DNA of 12,694 nt, taken from the NCBI GenBank assembly GCA_964344165.1, contig CAYFMH010000050.1, positions 1-12,694 of the forward strand, in the 5' to 3' direction. Below the pieces are notes generated by a model. The model was not told the DNA's origin, ran no database searches, and was given only the letters and a program-made list of their open reading frames with translations. Origin of the DNA: CAYFMH01 sp964344165 (lineage in GTDB: Bacteria; Patescibacteriota; Gracilibacteria; UBA4473). Numbering within the stretch: position 1 is the first letter of the stretch; each line of letters opens with the position of its first letter. A program made the translations under genes and the position numbers. This document shows, piece after piece, positions 1 to 5,873 of this stretch.

Positions 1-1
1 T

Positions 2-721
2 ATTTTGATCGCCGTGTTACTGATAAAAGCCTGTGTTATTTTTGGGATCATGAGAGTCGGCTACCGAAAACATACATCGCTGAAAACTGCTATTATTCTC
101 GCTCAGGTGGGGGAGTTTTCATTCGTTGTTTTTGAATTGGCGAAAATCAACAATCTTTTTGTGGATGAGACGTTGGGGCAGATGATTATTGTTTCGGTGG
201 TGTTTTCTATGATTTTGACCCCTTTTATTTTTAGCAAGCTTTCTCATATTTCTGGATGGTTTGTCAGTGAGGATGAAGACGAAGAATCAGCCCTATTAAA
301 GGAATTGAGCTTAAAAAATCATATCATCATTTGTGGGTATGGAGCCTTGGGAAAAATAGTAGCCAAACATCTTCACAAGGAAAACCTGCCTTACATTGTT
401 ATCGAGCGAGATAATTCTTTGGTGAGTGAAGGGAGAAATAAAGATATCAACATAATTTTAGGGAATTCGGCCAAAAAGAAAATCCTTGAAAAGGTTAATG
501 TGGAAGAGGCTAAGGCCGTTTTCATTTCTGTCCATCATGAAGAAAAGATGATAAGAGTTGTTCAATCCATCAGAGCTCTGGCTCCCAACCTTCGGATCGT
601 TGCAAAAGTATCGAGCCTTTTTCAAAAAGAGTTTTTGGAAGGGATGGGGAAGGTAACTATCATCGATGAAGTTAGAGAGACGGCAGATTCTGCCATAAAT
701 TGTTTGAAGAAATTGAAATAA
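2..721 (+). CDS. KefB-type monovalent cation/proton antiporter, C-terminal part with RCK (TrkA-N) domain (5' partial)
   Basis: The frame is open to the left edge, so the start and most of the transporter domain lie outside the window. Numbering is from the TTG codon at base 5. Residues 1-80 are the end of a membrane domain with hydrophobic helices at about 1-16 and 59-77. They include the stretch AQVGEFSFVVFELA, which matches the conserved QxGEF region of KefB/CPA2 exchangers. An acidic linker (about 88-100) follows. A Rossmann domain (about 105-202) then carries the dinucleotide-binding motif GYGALG at 111-116 and an acidic residue (E134) after the second strand. This order is typical of Kef-type K+/H+ antiporters, in which the cytosolic RCK domain gates transport in response to nucleotide. 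There is no RCK_C domain; the protein stops soon after the Rossmann fold. The family call is firm. The ion is not readable from the sequence. Confidence 0.9.
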   Translation: MLIAVLLIKACVIFGIMRVGYRKHTSLKTAIILAQVGEFSFVVFELAKINNLFVDETLGQMIIVSVVFSMILTPFIFSKLSHISGWFVSEDEDEESALLKELSLKNHIIICGYGALGKIVAKHLHKENLPYIVIERDNSLVSEGRNKDINIILGNSAKKKILEKVNVEEAKAVFISVHHEEKMIRVVQSIRALAPNLRIVAKVSSLFQKEFLEGMGKVTIIDEVRETADSAINCLKKLK

Positions 722-777
722 CTTAGAGTAAAATTATTGGGGATTTTAAGGAAGTTTTTGTTAAAAAAAGAATTACT

Positions 778-1338
778 TTAATTTTGTTGATCACCAAAGA
801 CAGTAGCAAAATCTTCTGAAGAAACGGTTTGGGCAACCCTAGCTTGCATCTTTAATTCTAGTAATTCTAAGTTTTTTAGAAACTTGTTAAATACTTCCGT
901 TAAGGCAGCTTTTTCGTGTTGCTTTATTTCAGAAGCATTTTCACTATCTCCTGAAAGCCAGGGCATTCCACTGTCCTCGATCTTGTTTGCGAATTGGGCA
1001 TTTTCAGGAATAAAAATAGATCTTTTTTTTGTTAATATCCTCATGAATTTCTCGATTATTCCTCTAATTTTAAATAATTTTTTATCTGTTGCTTCAAAGT
1101 TTTCTTCTGCTTCCCTAAGCTTATCAAATTCTACAAATTCATTATTTATTCTGGTAAGCATATTATCTCCCCCCTCAATCTGAAAACAAAGAAGCGAGGA
1201 TATTTCTTGGGACAATCGTTTGATACGATCTTCTGAGGATTCTCCTGAATCAACAGTATTAACATTTTTGTCCGGTGGCTCTGTTGTTAGAAGTTTTTTA
1301 AGAGTTTCACTGGTGATAAAATTTTCAGATGCTGTCAT
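778..1338 (-). CDS. Hypothetical soluble protein, 186 aa
   Basis: I do not recognise this protein. It has no signal peptide or membrane segment. The first 40 residues are Ser/Thr/Glu/Asp-rich and probably disordered. Residues about 60-105 (the stretch ending in MRILTKKR) and 135-170 are charged, heptad-like and probably helical or coiled coil. There is one cysteine (residue 51). ATG at 1338 follows a good promoter on the minus strand (TTGACA, 16 bases, TAAAAA) with a predicted leader of about 18 bases and no clear Shine-Dalgarno. The gene converges on the antiporter gene with a 56-base gap and diverges from 1542-1967. A shorter frame on the plus strand inside it is a shadow. A cytosolic protein of unknown role is all that can be supported. 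Confidence 0.8.
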   Translation of the reverse strand: MTASENFITSETLKKLLTTEPPDKNVNTVDSGESSEDRIKRLSQEISSLLCFQIEGGDNMLTRINNEFVEFDKLREAEENFEATDKKLFKIRGIIEKFMRILTKKRSIFIPENAQFANKIEDSGMPWLSGDSENASEIKQHEKAALTEVFNKFLKNLELLELKMQARVAQTVSSEDFATVFGDQQN

Positions 1339-1362
1339 TTTTAAATTGGTTAAATTGCATTC

Positions 1363-1390
1363 TTTTTATTTAAATATTTGTTTTTGTCAA
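1363..1390 (-). promoter_or_regulatory. Sigma70-like promoter for 778-1338
   Basis: Read on the minus strand: TTGACA at 1390-1385, 16 bases, then TAAAAA at 1368-1363. The -35 is perfect and the -10 is weak. The predicted start near 1356 leaves a leader of about 18 bases. The -35 is one half of the palindrome at 1385-1400. Confidence 0.55.
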
Positions 1391-1400
1391 AATTTTGACA
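1385..1400. promoter_or_regulatory. Perfect 16-base palindrome forming two divergent -35 boxes
   Basis: TGTCAAAATTTTGACA is exactly self-complementary and supplies a perfect TTGACA on each strand, back to back. It sits between two divergent genes. It may simply be two abutting -35 hexamers, or also an operator for a dimeric regulator. Confidence 0.55.
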
Positions 1401-1422
1401 GGAAGCTGCCTTTTGATATCAA
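1395..1422 (+). promoter_or_regulatory. Sigma70-like promoter for 1542-1967
   Basis: TTGACA at 1395-1400, a 16-base spacer, then TATCAA at 1417-1422 preceded by TGA (extended -10 pattern). The predicted start near 1429 gives a leader of about 113 bases, much longer than for other genes here. Confidence 0.5.
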
Positions 1423-1445
1423 TAGATAGTTCTTTTACATAATTT

Positions 1446-1527
1446 AGTTGGGGTTCTGCTGGTCTTGAATGGTAAATCTAGCCTGTGGTGGTCGGATCTT
1501 GCCTCGAGGCAAGCGGCTGCCCCAATT
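1446..1527 (+). promoter_or_regulatory. Possible structured 5' leader upstream of 1542-1967
   Basis: AGTTGGGG (1446-1453) can pair with CCCCAATT (1520-1527), 8 bp with one G-U. This closes a domain that contains the perfect palindrome TTGCCTCGAGGCAA (1499-1512). The outer stem ends two bases before the Shine-Dalgarno (1529-1534), so folding could affect translation. I recognise no known riboswitch class. Confidence 0.3.
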
Positions 1528-1541
1528 GAGGAGGAAAGAAA

Positions 1542-1967
1542 ATGCAAGTCTTGGGTACCGGTGATCAGGCGACGATTGAGATTTTGGCAGAAGAGGAGCA
1601 TATCTCGTTTCATTATCCTTCAGATTTTGCACGAATTCGCATAGAAATGCATCATCTTGGAATTGTGAGATTAGTTCGAATATCTCCATTACCTTTTCTG
1701 GTCCCCAAGTGGCTCCATTGGGAGACAGTTCCAAGAATTTTTCTTCGGGTGTTGATTTTTAAACCGAAAGAGGAATTATTAGGATGGTGTGACCTTCCTT
1801 TGCTTCCCGGGAAAGAGGTTATCAGTTTGGGGGGCTTTGAGGACTTGGTGCTTTCCGTGTCTCAAGAGGGAAAAGTGAGTAGTGAGATCAGATCTCAGTT
1901 TTCGTTTTTTGCTCCTTTTTTGCGAAAATCGGAGGGAGCTCTTCTACTAGAAAAAGTGGTAGCCTAG
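1542..1967 (+). CDS. Hypothetical protein, 141 aa, with a strong ribosome binding site
   Basis: I do not recognise this protein. ATG at 1542 is preceded by AGGAGG at 1529-1534 with 7 bases between, the best Shine-Dalgarno in the window, and this decides both strand and start. The protein has no signal peptide. It is rich in beta-type alternating hydrophobic residues (for example IVRLVRISPLPFLV at about 41-54 and VISLGGFEDLVLSVS at about 92-106), suggesting a small beta-barrel or beta-sandwich domain. It contains one cysteine (C83, in LLGWCDLPLLPG). It has its own divergent promoter, a long leader and an efficient terminator right after the stop, so it is probably monocistronic and well expressed. 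A 96-residue frame on the opposite strand overlaps it but has no translation signals. The function is unknown. Confidence 0.75.
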   Translation: MQVLGTGDQATIEILAEEEHISFHYPSDFARIRIEMHHLGIVRLVRISPLPFLVPKWLHWETVPRIFLRVLIFKPKEELLGWCDLPLLPGKEVISLGGFEDLVLSVSQEGKVSSEIRSQFSFFAPFLRKSEGALLLEKVVA

Positions 1968-1968
1968 C

Positions 1969-2019
1969 GCCGCCGGACATCTAACCAAAAGGGTCGTTGG
2001 ATGTTCCGGCGGCCTTTTT
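1969..2019 (+). terminator. Strong intrinsic terminator after 1542-1967
   Basis: GCCGCCGGA (1969-1977) pairs with TCCGGCGGC (2005-2013), and CATCTAAC (1978-1985) pairs with GTTGGATG (1996-2003) with one U-G. One T (2004) is bulged and the loop is 10 bases. CTTTTTG follows at 2014-2020. It starts two bases after the TAG stop. This is by far the most GC-rich hairpin here. Confidence 0.9.
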
Positions 2020-2034
2020 GTGTATTTTTCTGTC

Positions 2035-2062
2035 TTGAGTTTTTTATTTTTGCCGGTATAAC
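2035..2062 (+). promoter_or_regulatory. pyrF promoter, apparently leaderless
   Basis: TTGAGT at 2035-2040, a 16-base spacer, then TATAAC at 2057-2062. The ATG at 2070 lies 7 bases after the -10, where transcription itself should start. The GGGAGGG at 2063-2069 touches the ATG and is too close to act as a normal Shine-Dalgarno. Confidence 0.55.
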
Positions 2063-2069
2063 GGGAGGG

Positions 2070-2900
2070 ATGAAAAACTTCTCCGAAAGACTCGAGGATG
2101 CCGTAAAAGCTAAAAATTCCTGTTTGGTTCTGGGGTTGGATCCAAATCCGGACAAAATGCCCGATCATATCAGCAAAGATCCAGAGGGGATTTATGTTTT
2201 TTGCAAATCCGTGATGGAAGCCTGTGCGGATAAGATCTGTGGGATCAAGATCCAGATGGCGTATTTCGAAATTTTTGGAGCGAAGGGAATTTTGATCGTG
2301 GAACAACTTCTCAAGGACGCAAAAAAACTCGGCTTGATCACGATCGTGGATGGAAAAAGAAATGACATTGGATCGACTTCCGAAGCTTACGCAAAAGCTT
2401 ATCTGGCCGATGGACCCCTGGGAGCGGACGCGCTGACCGTCAATGCGTACCTGGGATCAGATGGAATTATGCCTTTTGTGAAATTGTGCGAAGAAAACGG
2501 ACGGGGGATTTTTGTCCTGGTGCATACGTCTAATCCCTCTGCCGCCGAGATTCAAGATGAGACCGAGGCTTGCGTGGTCATTGCGGAGAAGGTCGAAGAA
2601 TGGAACATGACGACCCAATCAGAAGTGAATCAGTTTTCATCTGTGGGAGCGGTTGTGGGAGCGACTTCTACAGACAAAGCATTGCAATTTTTTCGGGAAG
2701 AAATGCCGCATGCGTGGATTCTCGCTCCAGGAGTGGGAGCGCAGGGGGGTGATATGGAAGAGGTGCTCAAAATTCGAAGAAACGGGATTGGAGTTCTTAT
2801 TCCGGTTTCTCGTTCTGTCCTCTACGTGGGAGATGGTAAAGATTTCGCTCAAAAATCTCGAGAAGAGATTGATACACTCTGGGAAGAACAAAAAAGTTAA
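2070..2900 (+). CDS. pyrF: Orotidine 5'-phosphate decarboxylase (type 2)
   Basis: This enzyme catalyses the last step of de novo UMP synthesis: it decarboxylates orotidine monophosphate to UMP in the cytosol. Numbered from ATG 2070 (276 aa, normal for type 2), the substrate-binding GLDPN is at 22-26. The catalytic Asp-Lys-x-x-Asp cluster is in DGKRNDIGST at 94-103 (D94, K96, D99). A phosphate-binding loop APGVGAQGGD lies at about 219-228, and IPVSR with the phosphate-contacting Arg lies near 244-248. The family more usually reads D-x-KRGDIG, so Asn in place of Gly is a small variation. The frame is open to 2001, but that stretch overlaps the terminator and promoter and lacks family similarity, so 2070 is the start. 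The gene sits alone between its own promoter and terminator. Confidence 0.95.
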   Translation: MKNFSERLEDAVKAKNSCLVLGLDPNPDKMPDHISKDPEGIYVFCKSVMEACADKICGIKIQMAYFEIFGAKGILIVEQLLKDAKKLGLITIVDGKRNDIGSTSEAYAKAYLADGPLGADALTVNAYLGSDGIMPFVKLCEENGRGIFVLVHTSNPSAAEIQDETEACVVIAEKVEEWNMTTQSEVNQFSSVGAVVGATSTDKALQFFREEMPHAWILAPGVGAQGGDMEEVLKIRRNGIGVLIPVSRSVLYVGDGKDFAQKSREEIDTLWEEQKS

Positions 2901-2945
2901 AAATTCCAAATTTCAAATAACCAACCTTCGCAAATTTTCAAAATA
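2901..2945. repeat. AT-rich AAATTCCAAATTTCAAAT-type repeat between genes
   Basis: AAATTCCAAATTTCAAATAA (from 2901) and CAAATTTTCAAAATAG (from 2931) resemble the repeated unit inside the AroA-Nudix gene at 6974 and 7226. The bases after it (AAGCTACGGCGGGTAGGC, 2951-2968) stand out as GC-rich and may belong to another dispersed repeat. That last point is an impression only. Confidence 0.4.
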
Positions 2946-2970
2946 GTCCAAAGCTACGGCGGGTAGGCAA

Positions 2971-2994
2971 ATTCCAAACAAAGGAATCTTTTTT
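2971..2994 (+). terminator. Intrinsic terminator of pyrF
   Basis: ATTCC (2971-2975), loop AAACAAA, GGAAT (2983-2987), then C and six T. The stem is short (5 bp) but the T-run is good. It overlaps the stop end of the converging gene 2993-3568 by two bases. Confidence 0.6.
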
Positions 2995-3568
2995 AGGCTT
3001 GATCGCAGATTTTTAGGATGGCGGCAACTTTTTCTGCTTTTTCTTGCGTTACACGACTGAAAATCCAGCTTACAAGGTCACTTTCACCGATACGAGGATT
3101 GATTTCTTCGAGGAGTGATTTAGCCGTGAGGAGGTGGGTACATGGCCCTTCTGGAGTGAAATCTGTTTTTTCGTTAATAACATCCAAAAAACAAGCTACA
3201 TGGTGAAAAAAGAGAGCAATTTTTCTAATTTCATCATAAAAAAAGCCTTTTCCAATTGGTTCTGCCCAACCTTTTTCATTAACAAAAGGAATTTTGCCAA
3301 GAAGCTGATCCCTCGTGAGATGACTAATCCCAAAAAAGTCGTTTACATCTACGGAGGCATTTTCTGGAGATAGCTTAAATTCTACTTTTTTTCCGCTTTC
3401 AGAAGCTGGATCATCTGTGACTTTTACCAAATAACCTCGGCCATCATTTCCAGTAATCTGAAGAGTTCCTCCTACCAGCACATGATTCAAAAAAACGCCG
3501 CCCCCGATCACCTCTAGAGGGATAGGTCCTGTAGATTCAAAGGGATGTGGAGAAGCAGCCATCTGCAT
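2993..3568 (-). CDS. Hypothetical protein, 191 aa
   Basis: I do not recognise this protein. It has no signal peptide or membrane segment. Residues about 14-65 look like a small beta domain rich in Gly/Val/Thr (IGGGVFLNHVLVGGTLQITG, then YLVKVTDD), perhaps a barrel. The rest (about 85-191) is mostly helical, with a His-His-Val-Ala-Cys stretch (FFHHVACFLDV) near 120-130 and two further cysteines (C142, C188). The start could be ATG 3568 or the ATG two codons later; neither has a clear Shine-Dalgarno. It lies 21 bases downstream of 3590-3973 on the same strand, so the two are probably co-transcribed. The product is presumably cytosolic, function unknown. Confidence 0.8.
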   Translation of the reverse strand: MQMAASPHPFESTGPIPLEVIGGGVFLNHVLVGGTLQITGNDGRGYLVKVTDDPASESGKKVEFKLSPENASVDVNDFFGISHLTRDQLLGKIPFVNEKGWAEPIGKGFFYDEIRKIALFFHHVACFLDVINEKTDFTPEGPCTHLLTAKSLLEEINPRIGESDLVSWIFSRVTQEKAEKVAAILKICDQA

Positions 3569-3589
3569 AATTTTTATAATAAACGGAAT

Positions 3590-3973
3590 TTATGGTGTTG
3601 CAACGGCTTGAGTTCTTTGGTTTGTTTTTGCGACTTGATGAGCTGATGATACTCCTATTTCTGGAGAATCAACATTGAGGACATTGAGCGCCTCTCTCTT
3701 TTTTTTTATTTCTTCGGCTTTAGTGGTTGCATCAAGAGATTCTGCCCAGAGATTCATAGCTCTACTAGCTCTAGTGCCCGTAATTGTTCCGTTGTTTCTT
3801 AGATTTATTGCTGTTACAAAAAAAGATAATGAAAGTTTGTCCAAGTCTTGTGCAACTTCTTTTGTGAGAAGACTTATTAATTCAGATATATGAGGAATAG
3901 CTCTTTCATGGATTCTTCCGCAAAAATCCAACGTGTCTTTTTCCCCACAAGCCATTTTTGTTATAGCATTCAT
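3590..3973 (-). CDS. Hypothetical protein, 127 aa
   Basis: I do not recognise this protein. It is first in a likely two-gene operon with 2993-3568. There is no signal peptide. Two cysteines are near the N terminus (C9, C18). Residues about 20-95 are probably helical (for example SELISLLTKEVAQDLDKLSL and AEEIKKKREALNVLN). The last 30 residues are polar and low in hydrophobics, probably disordered. ATG 3973 is the only sensible start; a promoter lies 27 bases upstream and no clear Shine-Dalgarno is visible. Its size, composition and unknown family resemble 778-1338, but I see no convincing sequence similarity between them. Confidence 0.78.
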   Translation of the reverse strand: MNAITKMACGEKDTLDFCGRIHERAIPHISELISLLTKEVAQDLDKLSLSFFVTAINLRNNGTITGTRASRAMNLWAESLDATTKAEEIKKKREALNVLNVDSPEIGVSSAHQVAKTNQRTQAVATP

Positions 3974-3999
3974 TGTAATATATTATAAAATATAATTTT

Positions 4000-4027
4000 T
4001 ATATACTTATTTTAAATAAAAAGTCAA
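4000..4027 (-). promoter_or_regulatory. Promoter for the 3973-2993 operon
   Basis: On the minus strand: TTGACT at 4027-4022, 16 bases, then TATATA at 4005-4000. The predicted start near 3993 gives a leader of about 20 bases. Confidence 0.5.
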
Positions 4028-4066
4028 TATTTTTTTCAATAATTTTATTTTTGGTCAAATTTTTGT

Positions 4067-4094
4067 TTGACAAAAATATTTTTATGTGTATAAA
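4067..4094 (+). promoter_or_regulatory. Strong sigma70-like promoter upstream of the CAP-domain gene
   Basis: TTGACA (4067-4072), a 16-base spacer ending in TGTG, then TATAAA (4089-4094). This is the closest match to consensus in the window. The transcript would start near 4101, about 175 bases before the ATG at 4276. Confidence 0.65.
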
Positions 4095-4240
4095 AAGAGG
4101 GATTTAAATAAAAATAAAAAATAATTTTGTCATTTTTTGTGAAAAACGAAAGAAAATTGCTTTTCTTGCGTACAAAAAGATGAGCAGTCAAAAATAAATC
4201 TAGAAAAATAAAAATTAAGCCCTTCGTGCGGATTTTAATC

Positions 4241-4265
4241 AGCAGTGAAGAGGCTGCTATTTTTT
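4241..4265 (+). terminator. Weak terminator-like hairpin before the CAP-domain gene
   Basis: AGCAG (4241-4245), an 8-base loop, CTGCT (4254-4258), then ATTTTTTAATTTT. It could end a small RNA from the 4067-4094 promoter or attenuate transcription into 4276-5214. The stem is only 5 bp, so confidence is low. Confidence 0.35.
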
Positions 4266-4275
4266 AATTTTAGAA

Positions 4276-5214
4276 ATGATGAAAAATTTTGTTTATTTAC
4301 TCAAAAAACCAATTTCAATCCTTCTTATTTTGGTTTTGGGAGCTGGTTTTCTCTCAACTTCTACGGCCAAAGCTTTTTATTTTCCGACTTTTTCTTTTGC
4401 GCCTGATCTCCCAGGATTTGATCACTTAGAAGATGATCACCTTAACCCTTTTTCAGAAAAATTTGATCCGCTCGCCGGTCATCCTTTTTTTCAAGAAGAT
4501 AAAAAAGTAGATCATCTGCCGGATCACCTGGATCCTTTTTCTGATCATTTTGATCCTTTGGGAGATGATTTTTTAAATATTCCATCGTTGGTTTCCAAAA
4601 TCCCTCACCCCTCCGGGGAGCTCCCTTTTTTAAAGGGAGCGGAATCTGAAAAAACTATTTTTGATTTTGACCAAGGGGAGCATGATTTTCAATTTTTTCA
4701 TGGGGGAGGTGGAGATTTTGATCAGTTTTTTCAGGGGGTTGATCACTTTCAACCAAAACAGCCAGAAGAAAGAAGTAAGGAGCAAGAAGTAAGCAAAAAG
4801 CCAATTGAAACGCCCACTTCTGATTTGGAAAAACTTCGTAACGAAGTCGTCGCAGAAACCAATCGAATTCGTCGAGAAAACAGTTTGATTGAATTATCTG
4901 TTGATCCTCTGCTCACTCAGGCAGCTCAGAGGCATGCGGAGGATATGGCAAAAAACAACTATTTTTCTCATACTTCTCAAGATGGTCGAGCACCAGCAGA
5001 TCGAATTCGCAATGCGGGATACCAATCCACCTGCAGTGCCGAAAACATTGCCTACGGCCAAAAAACTCCAGAGATCGTGATGCAGGACTGGATAAATTCT
5101 GAAGGGCACCGAAAAAACATCCTTTGGGAACCGATAAAAGAGATTGGTGTTGGAGTAGCTTCTGATGAAGAAGGACGAATTTATTGGGTGCAAAACTTCG
5201 GGTGTGGAAAATAG
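4276..5214 (+). CDS. Secreted CAP/SCP-domain (YkwD-like) protein with acidic His/Asp/Phe-rich linker
   Basis: 312 aa. An N-terminal signal peptide (basic KK, hydrophobic 13-28) ends at TAKA near 30-33 with a signal peptidase I-type AKA site. Residues about 45-180 form an unusual low-complexity linker rich in Asp, His, Phe and Pro. It holds two imperfect repeats at 49-72 and 79-100 with pattern DHLxDHLxPFSxxFDPL, followed by a Gly-Asp-Phe-Gln stretch. The C-terminal CAP domain (about 183-312) shows the hallmark residues: H220 in AAQRHAED, E256 in SAENIAYG, and SEGHRKNIL with E277 and H279. C253 and C310 could form a disulfide. Bacterial CAP proteins are extracytoplasmic; their reaction is mostly unknown. 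ATG 4276 or 4279 are both possible starts. A palindromic repeat (4596-4641) is embedded in the linker and encodes about 15 residues. Confidence 0.92.
   Translation: MMKNFVYLLKKPISILLILVLGAGFLSTSTAKAFYFPTFSFAPDLPGFDHLEDDHLNPFSEKFDPLAGHPFFQEDKKVDHLPDHLDPFSDHFDPLGDDFLNIPSLVSKIPHPSGELPFLKGAESEKTIFDFDQGEHDFQFFHGGGGDFDQFFQGVDHFQPKQPEERSKEQEVSKKPIETPTSDLEKLRNEVVAETNRIRRENSLIELSVDPLLTQAAQRHAEDMAKNNYFSHTSQDGRAPADRIRNAGYQSTCSAENIAYGQKTPEIVMQDWINSEGHRKNILWEPIKEIGVGVASDEEGRIYWVQNFGCGK
4596..4641 (+). repeat. Intragenic palindromic repeat, copy 1 (in the CAP-domain gene)
   Basis: It begins CAAAATCCCTCA, contains CCCC-TCC-GGGG, and ends with a perfect 9-bp hairpin GCTCCCTTT/AAAGGGAGC (4620-4628, 4632-4640). 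The same first 12 bases and the same AGCTCCCTT and AAAGGGAGCG occur in aroA at 6330-6383. The encoded peptide ends ELPFLKGA. Confidence 0.8.
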
Positions 5215-5233
5215 TAAATGCGGAACGTGGAAT

Positions 5234-5261
5234 TTGAATTGAAAAATGTGGAACTTAATTT
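5234..5261 (+). promoter_or_regulatory. Promoter for 5268-5630, apparently leaderless
   Basis: TTGAAT (5234-5239), a 16-base spacer, then TAATTT (5256-5261). The ATG at 5268 follows 6 bases later, at the expected transcription start. The sequence also contains two rough copies of a GGAAC/TGGAA unit, so part of the match may come from a repeat. Confidence 0.4.
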
Positions 5262-5267
5262 GTAAAA

Positions 5268-5630
5268 ATGAATTGTGAAGAATTATTGGCATTGGTGGAT
5301 GAAGGAATCCAAGCAGTACACTCTAGAGACGAAGAAGCTCTTAATAGAGTTTTTAAAGCCCATGATGATTTATCAGAAGAAGAGACAAAGGCTTTCGATG
5401 TGGCGAATCTTATTACGGCAGGAAGAACAGATTTAGACGTTAAAATTAATTTACCTGACATCTTAGAAGATGATAATTTATCAGAGTATTGGAAGGAATG
5501 TATTAAAAAAAGAGCACTGGAAGTGATCGGTCAAAAAGATGAAACTTCAGAAGAATTGCAGCGAGAGGCTTTTATGAGAAAATATAATGGTGATGAAAAA
5601 AAAGTAGATTGGGCAATGAATTTAATTTAA
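5268..5630 (+). CDS. Hypothetical small acidic protein, 120 aa
   Basis: I do not recognise this protein. It is strongly acidic and almost wholly helical in prediction by eye (for example EELLALVDEGIQAVHSRDEEAL at the N terminus and EELQREAFMRKY near the C terminus). It has no signal peptide or membrane helix and two cysteines (C3, C77). ATG 5268 is chosen because it is the first in frame and because of the -10-like box 6 bases upstream; there is no Shine-Dalgarno. It is followed after 11 bases by the cysteine-rich gene at 5642 and then by aroA after a further 25, all on one strand, so they may be one transcript. The function is unknown. Confidence 0.82.
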   Translation: MNCEELLALVDEGIQAVHSRDEEALNRVFKAHDDLSEEETKAFDVANLITAGRTDLDVKINLPDILEDDNLSEYWKECIKKRALEVIGQKDETSEELQREAFMRKYNGDEKKVDWAMNLI

Positions 5631-5641
5631 TTTTAAAAATT

Positions 5642-5848
5642 ATGAGTTGGAAATTATTGGCTCTAGATGCGGAAGAAGGATGTGAAAAAGATTGTGAAGC
5701 ATACCAAAGTGCAAAAGATCAATTGGAATTGATCATTAGCTCGAATGGTGGAGCAGGAAATTTGGAAAAAGGGGTGGCTTTTTGTGATTGTGATGTACCG
5801 GAGACAGGATGTTGTCGATTTTTGGTGCAGAAGGTGCTGGATTCGTAG
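5642..5848 (+). CDS. Hypothetical small cysteine-rich protein, 68 aa
   Basis: I do not recognise this protein. The frame extends up to 5609, but that start would overlap the preceding gene. ATG 5642 gives a clean 11-base gap and a sensible N terminus (MSWKLLALDAEEG). It has six cysteines in 68 residues: C14 and C18 (CEKDC), C48 and C50 (CDC), C57 and C58 (CC). Such pairing suggests metal binding or disulfides. With no signal peptide, metal binding in the cytosol is the likelier of the two. It is acidic like its upstream neighbour. The arrangement fits no cysteine-cluster family I can name. Confidence 0.75.
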   Translation: MSWKLLALDAEEGCEKDCEAYQSAKDQLELIISSNGGAGNLEKGVAFCDCDVPETGCCRFLVQKVLDS

Positions 5849-5873
5849 TTATTCGCTTGATTCTTCTGATTGA

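Larger units (their letters stand above)
3974..4275. other. AT-rich intergenic region with divergent promoters; no gene seen
   Basis: This 302-base gap separates the minus-strand operon from the CAP gene. It holds a minus promoter (4000-4027) and a plus promoter (4067-4094). It also holds an inverted repeat GTCAAA/TTTGAC (4054-4059 and 4066-4071), a 7-bp hairpin AAGAAAA-TTGC-TTTTCTT (4150-4167) and a terminator-like hairpin (4241-4258). No open frame of note is present. The plus transcript is either a 170-base leader of the CAP gene or a small RNA ending near 4265. Confidence 0.5.

Noticed and set aside
1444..1734. 96-residue frame on the minus strand
   Set aside because: It overlaps 1542-1967, which has an excellent Shine-Dalgarno, promoter and terminator; the minus frame has no translation signal and an unlikely composition.
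1979..2002. attC-like core sites: ATCTAAC (RYYYAAC) and GTTGGAT (GTTRRRY) facing each other
   Set aside because: Only 10 bases separate them, leaving no room for the inner boxes of an attC site. They are simply the inner stem of a terminator with a T-run.
2001..2069. Upstream ATG (2001) extending PyrF by 23 residues
   Set aside because: It lies within the terminator stem of the preceding gene and upstream of the probable promoter; the extension has no similarity to PyrF.
2063..2069. GGGAGGG as Shine-Dalgarno of pyrF
   Set aside because: It touches the ATG with no spacer, whereas a -10 box sits just before it; leaderless initiation fits better.
5609..5641. ATG 5609 as start of the cysteine-rich protein
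   Set aside because: It would overlap the upstream gene by 22 bases, while ATG 5642 lies 11 bases after that gene's stop.
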